Shown here piece after piece: positions 14,446 through 25,100 of a stretch of 64,000 nucleotides of DNA. Source of the DNA: Corella eumyota (taxonomy: Eukaryota; Chordata; Ascidiacea; Phlebobranchia; Corellidae); assembly GCA_963082875.1 (NCBI GenBank), contig OY720100.1, positions 1,984,001 through 2,048,000 of the forward strand. The letters are read 5' to 3'. The notes under the pieces are model-generated. The model was not told the origin of the DNA, searched no databases, and worked only from the letters and a program-made list of their open reading frames with translations. Numbering within the stretch: position 1 is the stretch's first letter; each line of letters begins with the position of its first letter. The position numbers and the translations under genes were made by a program.

Positions 14446-14988
14446 ACAGCACACCCTTTCCCAATAAAAAATATAAAACCTATCACCTTAAGGTGATATG
14501 AAAAAAATATACTTAGATTCTATCATTTTTATAGAATACAAAACGACCTTAGGTGTTAAAATGGTTATAAATAAAACAAACTATTACCTTATGTTGACAT
14601 TTCATGTGACCCAAGTCACGTGACTAATTGTATTTCTGTTTTCAATTTTAAAATTTATGTTGCATATCATAATTCTCTTAGTAAAATATTCGTAAATGCT
14701 TGAATACATAAGCTTACTTTAAACTGTAACCTTACAATTACGCTTACATTACAAAAAAATTCTTTCTGCAAAAGCAAAACCTTTTGCGCTTTCGGCAGTT
14801 TCAAGCAAAAATTTAGGCGAAGTCAACGCCCGAGTCATGACGTCATTTATAAAGAATGTAAGGTTCGAACTTTGACAAAGGCAACTTTTGTAGAAACTTT
14901 TTGCTTAACAGTTACGCGTATAGGCTAAGTTTTAGACTTCCAGTTTCGTAAAATACTAATAAGTAAAATATTGTTCAAAACATGAACA

Positions 14989-15113
14989 TAAACAACCTGA
15001 TAAGATTAGTACTAACATATTATAAACATTTTAACACTTTTCTACATATTATTTCTTTTTAACAAACCAACTTGGTAACTATAAGCGCTTAACTAAGTCG
15101 CCAGGTTGTTTAG
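14989..15113. mobile_element. Foldback MITE behind receptor gene 3
   Basis: Same element at the matching place. The left end AACAACCTGATAAGATTAG pairs imperfectly with the right end CTAAGTCGCCAGGTTGTTTA. It lies inside the near-identical duplication. Confidence 0.6.
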
Positions 15114-15576
15114 GTTTTCCAAATTATCAAGTTTAACAAATTAATGATTTGAGCTATTTAAAAATAGAAACCACTTTAAGGATATTTAAAAAGGCCAGAA
15201 ATTGGTTTCTTGAGAAAACAAAATAAATATATAAAAGATAAAATAAAATAACCAAATGTAGGCACTACTAAAACGTCCAATCGCACCAACCATAAGATTT
15301 GCATTAACTGCATTGTTTTACACATGGTTGGTTTATATAAAAGGGGGTTGGGAAAAGGTTAAAAAAAATTAAATTTTTTTAAAGCATTAACTAATTGTGG
15401 CAAGTGTGATTAGACATTTTAGTAGAGCCTAGACCACAATAAAAATGACATATAATAGTACGTTTACAATCACCCAATAATAAATGCACGTAATGTACTT
15501 TAAAGGGGGCAACTAACTTAATAAATTTTAAACACTACAAAACACAAATATGCAATGACATTTTGTTGCACGTTGT

Positions 15577-18500
15577 TTATGTTGGAAGATTATCGAGTGC
15601 CAATCTTGCGTTTCTAATTTCCATCTTTATTTCCTTTCTTATTTCCCTGTCACGAACAATACGAAGCAAAAAGATCAGGAAACCTGAACAAATTCATTGA
15701 CAATATATTATTCTATTGGCAGTGGTTTAAGTGCACTTTATTTAAGAGTAACTTACCCTGGAGTGAAGTTAAAATAGCAAAAATAATTGCCAGTACCAAT
15801 CCCCCACTTGCCACACAAAAGCCCAATATCCAGGTAATTCCCAAACTAACAAACAGCGTAAAAGAAAACCAAGCATCTCTTGATGGGTTTCGCTTTGCCT
15901 TTAAAAAAACAAAACCAACCTTTGTTATATATTAAGGAATTTGATTGATATTTTTAAAATAAAAAACTAAATCGCTGAAGTATAAAAAAGTAATAAACTA
16001 TTTAAACTATTACCGCAGCAATTCTGTTTAGTTTCCAGACAAACTTGTAGATAATTGCCAGATAGAAGATCAGGTTGATACCGATGTAAAACGCAGTGGG
16101 AATAATCACAAAATACACAACATACTCAATCATGATCCAGCACCTAAATTAAGTAAAAAAAACCTTGATAAAGTTCAACATCTTGGTTCAAAACGTGTCA
16201 TAACTCCTAACGATTTGACAGCATTTTATCGTATAATTATTAAGCCCAAGAATGTTATACTTACACCAGGTCTTTTCTCAAGTAATTTTCTCTGCCGAAA
16301 ATAAGAACCAATGTTAGCAAAGCAGGTACAAACCAAGCCCAAAGCATCGAATAAATAACCATTTTGTGGGAGTCTAGTTTGTTTTTGAGATACTTCGGCT
16401 AAAAAATTATGTAACATCTAAGTTATACTATTAAATGTTACCCCCTAGTAATTTTGTTATGCAAATGTTAGGCTTAAATATTAATGCTAGTAAAAAAACA
16501 AAATCTATAAAAATCAATTTTTTTAAATATAAAGTCAAGGCTGTATATCTTGGTTGATTTAGTTTAATAAACTTACAAAATAAATCGCAATAAACAGCAC
16601 AACTGCTTCCACCACCATCCAACCAAGACTACAAAAGAGTGAATAATAAATCAAACAAGTAATTCCCAAGCAAGATGGAACCCAGGTTTTGACGAAATCT
16701 TGCTCACTTAGAACTAAACTTATGTTCAAGAGAATCAGAGATATTGACAGATTAATTAAAAGAAAAGTGCCACGCCTTTTGTTTTTCTTTCGAGGTGCCC
16801 TAAACAAATTTTCAACATTTTATTTGATATTTGTACAAACCAAAAAAACAACAACATAGTTGTATTTATACAAATAAAATACTTACTTTAAGCAAACGTT
16901 TGCTAATATTGCCAACAGAAGCCCAGCAATAGACAAGCACGATCCAATTATACTAATCGTTGAAAGAATTGGGTTTTCAAGTAACTTTTTATCAGATTCA
17001 GATTGAGTGTCATTTGTAAAAGCTTCATCGGTGTCAGAATAATACTAAATTAAGAAAAATTGTAACCTGTTATCAACGACATTATTGTTACACTATAAAA
17101 ACGTGTATTAACGTTTAATTACTTTGCAGACATTTAAATAACGTATTAAGTTTGTTAACTATTCAAGCGCATTATGTTAATTGAATATTCCTGTTTGCCA
17201 AACTTATAAATGCAAACTACCTTTACGTAAACAAAAGTTTAACTACATAGATACTTACAAATAAAGTTGCAAAGTTGGTTAAATGATGAAACGAACATTC
17301 AATATATTCTAGAGTTTGAGAAATAATTTCTGAGCCCTCTGAGGACCATTTGTTGATGTTTTCATCCCAAAATACACACTGTGTTCCAATTTTCAAGCCA
17401 GTTGTCACGTTCTATACAAAAGTTAATATTTTTTATTTTTAAAAGTTAGTAATGGACAATTTTATAAGTTTTCATATAACAATGCTTTAAATATTTTTTT
17501 CTAAATAAAGTATACCTGATTAAGCTCAAATCTCATTGAAACAGGTTCTTTTAAACTTTGATTGCCAATCAAGGTTGCAGAAAAAACAAATTGCGAATTT
17601 AATTCTCCTTTTAAGTTTGGTTCTACAAACAATTTGTCGTTCAACATCGCATAAAAACTCACTCTAACGTCTGAAACGAAAGAAGATTGATTTAAAAAAT
17701 AAAAAAAGGTTGCCAATTAAATAAAGATTATCCCAAAAACAATTAATACTAACCCGTCAAAAGTTTAATGTGCGAGTTTGAACTAGATTCTTCATGAAAT
17801 ATCTTAACTCGGTGGCTTCTAAAACCTTCTTCAGCATTTGTTGAATTCCAAATCACTTCAAACCCAATGCGTGTTTCACTTTCATTTTCAGCTAAATTTA
17901 ATCAAAAAAATTGTTAAATTCTAAACTATTAAATCTTTAAATAAAGATTTTAATAAAACAAATAATAAACCTGTTTTATTTGGTTGGTAAACAGCTAAGG
18001 CAAGGTTGCTTCCAACTTGTTCATATGTTTCTCCTTCTTCAAGTTCAATTTTTATACCAAGATCGTTTAGTATTTCAAGCATTCTGAAAAGTAATTAAGT
18101 AATTTAACAAAAACTTTTTTTAATTTTGTAATAAAAATTAATATTTTAATTTAAAATGGACCATTTATTTAAAGTTTTTAGAAAATGTTTACAAACTTTT
18201 TATCTTTGAACATCTTAAAATTACTGTTTTGTTGTAAATGCAAAAATATTTAACCTTGCTGTAGAGTTACTTTTGATTATTTCGTCTTCGGAAACCTCCA
18301 ACAAATTGCTTAAGGTCAAAACTGCTGAATTAGCCACCTTTCAAATAATTTAAAAATTTGATGAAACAAAATGTAATGTGTAGTTTTATAGATGTAATTT
18401 AGGCCCAAATTTATATAAAAATGCAAGAAGATATAGAAACGAAATATTACCTACATTAATGAACTTATTTTTATAAACAACTTTCTTACGTTTATTGATA

Positions 18501-20031
18501 AAGATGGAGTGTCAACAATGTTCTCTAGAATTTTAACAGCTGACGTCACATTTTCTGCTTGAATCCTTTTAGGAAAAGAGGTTAAATTCTGGACAATGTT
18601 AGCAACTTCTTCCCGCTGGATAACATTTGTTATCTTCTGGTCTTCAAGATTCTAAAATTTCAAAATTTTAAATAATAATAAAATATCAAAATTTAGAGTA
18701 ATTTTAATGTATTTTTAGGATAGCATATGAACATTGCTTAGCATTAGAAAATAAAAATTATTAATAGTACATGAATTATACCTTCAGCACAGTGTCGCAA
18801 AAATTCAAATGCATAGAAATTGATGGATTTTCAGCACAAATCAAATTTTCTTTTTAAAAACATTAAGTATGAATTAAATGCTGCTAATTGTAATAAAGTA
18901 AAGTTTTTTTTAATCAATACAATTTATAGTTTGACGTGAAATAATAAAAGTAAAACATTTTTTACCTAGCTCACATTCATTAAGAGTTTGTATATAGTCT
19001 GGTTTGCAAAAACACAAACAGGTTTTTTCATCTTGTACTTCACAAGTTTTGGTACAGCTTTCATTTCTGCATAGGTATTCACTATCACACAATTCTTAAA
19101 AAAAACAAATATTTTGGTAAAACATATAATGGTTAAAAATATAACATATATCAATACTGTTAATTAAAACACAAATAAATTTAAGTACAGAAGCTAAATA
19201 TATGTTACAGTATATATATTGTAGTTAAAAGTTTTTCTTATTTATCTATCCAATAAACGTTTAGAAGCAAATATTTTATAAATGTTGTAATAGAGAAAAA
19301 GTTACGTGTTTGACAGATGTAGTATTGCTTGCTTCCTATATTTAAATCATCCCACAGTCCTACCGTCCAACTATCTTTATTTGTTGCTATTATTCTAAGG
19401 TAACCTGATTCTGAATTTGGTTCACCTTTTTGCCAATTCTTATATTGATCAGTATCAGCATCACGTTGTGGTATTGGTGTACCATCACTCCATGTCCAGT
19501 TGTAAGGTGAGGAGTAACCACTACCACCAAGCCAGTAACTGTTGAGGTTATGTATTCCCGTTGTTTTATTTTCCCATTTTCTAAGTTGGGCCACAACAAC
19601 TTGTTGGGTTTTTTGATCTTTGATCATGAGCAAAGTCCCTCCTATTTCTTGGCATTTTAGTTCAGCATCGGGTTGTGTTAATCTTGTATCGTCATAGAAA
19701 CTGATATTATACCCGTTGTGAAAAATCACTGCATCTGCTACGGTTGCTAAAAGAAAAAAAAGCAATTAAATTTTTTTATCATTAAACCGAAGCGTTATTA
19801 AAAAAAAATTTTACAATTAAATAAATAAAAAACATACAATTTATAACTTAAAGGTAAACAAACTTATGGTTAATTTTATAGTTAAATTAAATAAAAAAAA
19901 TAAACAAGTCGAAACTATTTTAACCCCTTTCTAAGTTATAACTACAATAAAGCATAAAACTTCTTACCTTTACCCGATTTAAAAACCAAAGTTAAAACAA
20001 TTAAACTTAAACAAATAAGTTTCAGACTCAT
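15577..20031 (-). CDS. Adhesion GPCR 3, chimera of gene 2 (5' half) and gene 4 (3' half)
   Basis: Same exon plan as gene 2: signal peptide 20031-19968, lectin 19746-19306, EGF about 19095-18967, then GAIN, GPS (about 17395-17255) and 7TM exons to TAA 15577. The signal peptide and the 175-codon lectin frame are identical to gene 2. From about 17.2 kb downward the sequence is instead identical to gene 4, for example LGITCLIYY in TM3, where genes 1 and 2 have LGIACLIYY. The 17.2-18.09 kb middle is a mosaic, and the GPS has CSFHHLTNFATLF (H for Q). Two coding changes separate it from gene 2 in the shared GAIN part: S for P in NVTSAVK and E for K in SEDEII. It reads as intact. A very young duplicate or an assembly duplication could both explain the near identity. 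Confidence 0.82.
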
Positions 20032-20913
20032 TTTTTAACAGTTTTTAAAATTATAACGCCTAATTAGTACTTATTGAATAAAAACAATATGTGAAGTTAT
20101 ATTTTAATAAATTTATTTATCTTACTTCTATACAACTCTTATTAACACTAGATACGATATCGTAGCATCAAGCATATTTATAGCTTTTATAAAAACTTAA
20201 AATGACACTAATTAAAAAACTTTCCATTTAAAACCGGCTTAAAAACTTGATTCTGATGATTAATGATATTACTTTTAAAATAAACTTTTAGTTTTAAAAT
20301 AAAATTTAAAGGTATAAAAACCTTTTAGTCGATGGTGAAAGTTATTTTCGTTTGTTAGAAAATATTATCAAAAATTAAAATAAAATTTGTTCATGAAATA
20401 AAACTAATTTCTTAAAAATTTAATCTCATTAACAATATAGGCCTATCTTACTTAACGTTTTTATAACAAGTTCCGTAAATGCAATAAAGAGATAAAATAA
20501 TTATTTTTAAATGTTATAGTAAAAATAATGAGTAATTTACAATAATTGACTGTTTTTAAATTCCTTTAATAATATTTTAAGTTTTTCTTGCTTTAATCTA
20601 TTATTAAATTCAATAACAAAATAATTTAACAAGTTGTCAATTTCACAATAAAAATATATAATACCTATTAACTTTTAATGTAAAGCTTTTTGTCTTATAA
20701 AATTTTATGTTGTTAAACCAAGAACACCGACAAATTGCAACAAACTCAAAGTCCTAATTTTAACGTTGGTACTAGGACCTGTTGACTTTTAGTCGCAAGG
20801 TTTTTAAAACTTAAAATTATAAACATGAGGTTAACGTTAGCAGATATCGTCAACTTTCGCTACATCTAATATTTAATTTTGTTATGACATTAATTCGTAT
20901 ACCAAAGATAACT

Positions 20914-21024
20914 AGATTCTATAGCAGCGGACTACGAGCCGAAAGGTTTCGGGTTCGAGCCGCACCATTGCCACACTATTCGCCTTTGAGCCCAGCGTTC
21001 ACGGATAGCTCAAAACACGTTATA
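20914..21024 (+). repeat. tRNA-derived repeat, duplicated copy
   Basis: Copy of the 14335-14445 repeat carried by the 6.58 kb duplication. Confidence 0.55.
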
Positions 21025-21567
21025 ACAGCACACCCTTTCCCAATAAAAAATATAAAACCTATCACCTTAAGGTGATATGAAAAAAATATACTTAGATTCT
21101 ATCATTTTTATAGAATACAAAACGACCTTAGGTGTTAAAATGGTTATAAATAAAACAAACTATTACCTTATGTTGACATTTCATGTGACCCAAGTCACGT
21201 GACTAATTGTATTTCTGTTTTCAATTTTAAAATTTATGTTGCATATCATAATTCTCTTAGTAAAATATTCGTAAATGCTTGAATACATAAGCTTACTTTA
21301 AACTGTAACCTTACAATTACGCTTACATTACAAAAAAATTCTTTCTGCAAAAGCAAAACCTTTTGCGCTTTCGGCAGTTTCAAGCAAAAATTTAGGCGAA
21401 GTCAACGCCCGAGTCATGACGTCATTTATAAAGAATGTAAGGTTCGAACTTTGACAAAGGCAACTTTTGTAGAAACTTTTTGCTTAACAGTTACGCGTAT
21501 AGGCTAAGTTTTAGACTTCCAGTTTCGTAAAATACTAATAAGTAAAATATTGTTCAAAACATGAACA

Positions 21568-21692
21568 TAAACAACCTGATAAGATTAGTACTAACATATT
21601 ATAAACATTTTAACACTTTTCTACATATTATTTCTTTTTAACAAACCAACTTGGTAACTATAAGCGCTTAACTAAGTCGCCAGGTTGTTTAG
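21568..21692. mobile_element. Foldback MITE behind receptor gene 4
   Basis: Duplicate of the 14989-15113 element, copied with the 6.58 kb unit; I see no differences between the two. Confidence 0.6.
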
Positions 21693-22155
21693 GTTTTCCA
21701 AATTATCAAGTTTAACAAATTAATGATTTGAGCTATTTAAAAATAGAAACCACTTTAAGGATATTTAAAAAGGCCAGAAATTGGTTTCTTGAGAAAACAA
21801 AATAAATATATAAAAGATAAAATAAAATAACCAAATGTAGGCACTACTAAAACGTCCAATCGCACCAACCATAAGATTTGCATTAACTGCATTGTTTTAC
21901 ACATGGTTGGTTTATATAAAAGGGGGTTGGGAAAAGGTTAAAAAAAATTAAATTTTTTTAAAGCATTAACTAATTGTGGCAAGTGTGATTAGACATTTTA
22001 GTAGAGCCTAGACCACAATAAAAATGACATATAATAGTACGTTTACAATCACCCAATAATAAATGCACGTAATGTACTTTAAAGGGGGCAACTAACTTAA
22101 TAAATTTTAAACACTACAAAACACAAATATGCAATGACATTTTGTTGCACGTTGT

Positions 22156-25100
22156 TTATGTTGGAAGATTATCGAGTGCCAATCTTGCGTTTCTAATTTC
22201 CATCTTTATTTCCTTTCTTATTTCCCTGTCACGAACAATACGAAGCAAAAAGATCAGGAAACCTGAACAAATTCATTGACAATATATTATTCTATTGGCA
22301 GTGGTTTAAGTGCACTTTATTTAAGAGTAACTTACCCTGGAGTGAAGTTAAAATAGCAAAAATAATTGCCAGTACCAATCCCCCACTTGCCACACAAAAG
22401 CCCAATATCCAGGTAATTCCCAAACTAACAAACAGCGTAAAAGAAAACCAAGCATCTCTTGATGGGTTTCGCTTTGCCTTTAAAAAAACAAAACCAACCT
22501 TTGTTATATATTAAGGAATTTGATTGATATTTTTAAAATAAAAAACTAAATCGCTGAAGTATAAAAAAGTAATAAACTATTTAAACTATTACCGCAGCAA
22601 TTCTGTTTAGTTTCCAGACAAACTTGTAGATAATTGCCAGATAGAAGATCAGGTTGATACCGATGTAAAACGCAGTGGGAATAATCACAAAATACACAAC
22701 ATACTCAATCATGATCCAGCACCTAAATTAAGTAAAAAAAACCTTGATAAAGTTCAACATCTTGGTTCAAAACGTGTCATAACTCCTAACGATTTGACAG
22801 CATTTTATCGTATAATTATTAAGCCCAAGAATGTTATACTTACACCAGGTCTTTTCTCAAGTAATTTTCTCTGCCGAAAATAAGAACCAATGTTAGCAAA
22901 GCAGGTACAAACCAAGCCCAAAGCATCGAATAAATAACCATTTTGTGGGAGTCTAGTTTGTTTTTGAGATACTTCGGCTAAAAAATTATGTAACATCTAA
23001 GTTATACTATTAAATGTTACCCCCTAGTAATTTTGTTATGCAAATGTTAGGCTTAAATATTAATGCTAGTAAAAAAACAAAATCTATAAAAATCAATTTT
23101 TTTAAATATAAAGTCAAGGCTGTATATCTTGGTTGATTTAGTTTAATAAACTTACAAAATAAATCGCAATAAACAGCACAACTGCTTCCACCACCATCCA
23201 ACCAAGACTACAAAAGAGTGAATAATAAATCAAACAAGTAATTCCCAAGCAAGATGGAACCCAGGTTTTGACGAAATCTTGCTCACTTAGAACTAAACTT
23301 ATGTTCAAGAGAATCAGAGATATTGACAGATTAATTAAAAGAAAAGTGCCACGCCTTTTGTTTTTCTTTCGAGGTGCCCTAAACAAATTTTCAACATTTT
23401 ATTTGATATTTGTACAAACCAAAAAAACAACAACATAGTTGTATTTATACAAATAAAATACTTACTTTAAGCAAACGTTTGCTAATATTGCCAACAGAAG
23501 CCCAGCAATAGACAAGCACGATCCAATTATACTAATCGTTGAAAGAATTGGGTTTTCAAGTAACTTTTTATCAGATTCAGATTGAGTGTCATTTGTAAAA
23601 GCTTCATCGGTGTCAGAATAATACTAAATTAAGAAAAATTGTAACCTGTTATCAACGACATTATTGTTACACTATAAAAACGTGTATTAACGTTTAATTA
23701 CTTTGCAGACATTTAAATAACGTATTAAGTTTGTTAAATATTCAAGCGCATTATGTTAATTGAATATTCCTGTTTGCCAAACTTATTAATCCAAAAATAC
23801 TTAAACAAAACTTTAACTACGTAGATACTTACAAATAAAGTTGCAAAGTTGGTTAAATGCTGAAACGAACATTCAATATATTCTAGAGTTTGAGAAATAA
23901 TTTCTGAGCCCTCTGAAGACCATTTGTTGATGTTTTCATCCCAAAATACACATTGTGTTCCATTTTCCATGCCAGTTGTCACGTTCTATACAAAAGTAAC
24001 TATTTTTTACTTCTTAAAAGTTAGTAATGGGTAATTTTATAAGTTTTTATATAACAATGCTTTAAATATTTTTTTGTAAAAAAAGTAAACCTGATTAATC
24101 TCAAATCTCATTGAAACAGGTTCTTTTAAACTTTGATTGCCAATCAATGTTGCAGAAAAAACAAACTGCGAATTTAATTCTCCTTTCAAGTTTGGTTCTA
24201 CAAACAAGTTGTCGTTCAACATTGCATAAAAACTTACTCTAACATCTGAAACAAAAAAAAAATTTATTTAAAAAATAAAAAAAGGTTGCCAATTAAATAA
24301 AAATTATCCCAAAAACAATTAATACTAACCCGTTAAAAGTTTAATGTGCGAGTTTGAACTAGATTCTTCATGAAATATCTTAACTCGGTGGCTTCTAAAA
24401 CCTTCTTCAGCATTTGTTGAATTCCAAATCACTTCAAACCCAATACGTGTTTCACTTTCATTTTCAGCTAAATTTAATCAAAAAAATTGTTAAATTCTAA
24501 ACTATTAAATCTTTAAATAAAGATTTTAATAGAACAAATAATAAACCTGTTTTATTTGGTTGGTAAACAGCTAAGGCAAGGTTGCTTCCAACTTGTTCAT
24601 ATATTTCTCCTTCTTCAAGTTCAATTTTTATACCAAGATTGTTTAGTATTTCCAGCATTCTGAAAAGTAATTAAGTAATTTAACAAAAACTTTTTTTAAT
24701 TTTGTAAAAAAATTAATATTTTAATTTAAAATTGGCCACTTATTTAAAGTTTTTAAAAAATGTTTACTATATTTTTATCTTTGAACATCTTAAAATTACT
24801 TTTTTGTTATAAATGTAAAATTAATTAACCTCGATGTAGAGTTACTTTTGATTATTTCGTCTTCGGTAACTTCCAACAAATTGCTCAAAGTTAAAACAAC
24901 CGAATTTACAACCTTTAAATAAATTTAAGAATTACAATAAATTATAAAATATGTTTAATGTCGTTCTGTAAGTTTAGTTTTTGTTTAAATTTATATAAGT
25001 TGTGCAGCAAGTTAACCTTAATACTACCACAATAAACATTATTATTTTTACATGCAAATTTCCTACGTTTAGTGATAATGATGGAGTGTCAACAATGTTT

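Larger units (their letters stand above)
13453..15576. other. Spacer between receptor genes 2 and 3
   Basis: No gene seen. Contents are the presumed gene 2 promoter, a tRNA-like repeat at 14335-14445, an older tRNA-like piece at about 14780-14895 and the MITE at 14989-15113. It is part of the near-identical duplicated tract. Confidence 0.6.
20032..22155. other. Spacer between receptor genes 3 and 4
   Basis: Copy of the 13453-15576 spacer, shifted by 6,579 bp, with the same repeat pieces. No gene seen. Confidence 0.65.
11510..23780. repeat. Near-identical tandem duplication, offset 6,578-6,579 bp
   Basis: Sequence from about 11.51 to 17.20 kb recurs at about 18.09-23.78 kb. By eye I found about five substitutions (for example near 11705/18283, 11814/18392, 11964/18542 and 17159/23738) and one A-run length change near 12520/19098 over about 5.65 kb. 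The repeat holds the 5' half of one receptor gene, an intergenic spacer and the 3' half of the next. Its left edges lie in the GAIN-coding part and its right edges in the intron after the TM1 exon. Confidence 0.9.

Noticed and set aside
14305-14496. Plus-strand open frame of 63 aa (repeated at 20884-21075)
   Set aside because: It reads across a tRNA-like repeat and has no partner exons; its conservation comes from the 6.58 kb duplication.
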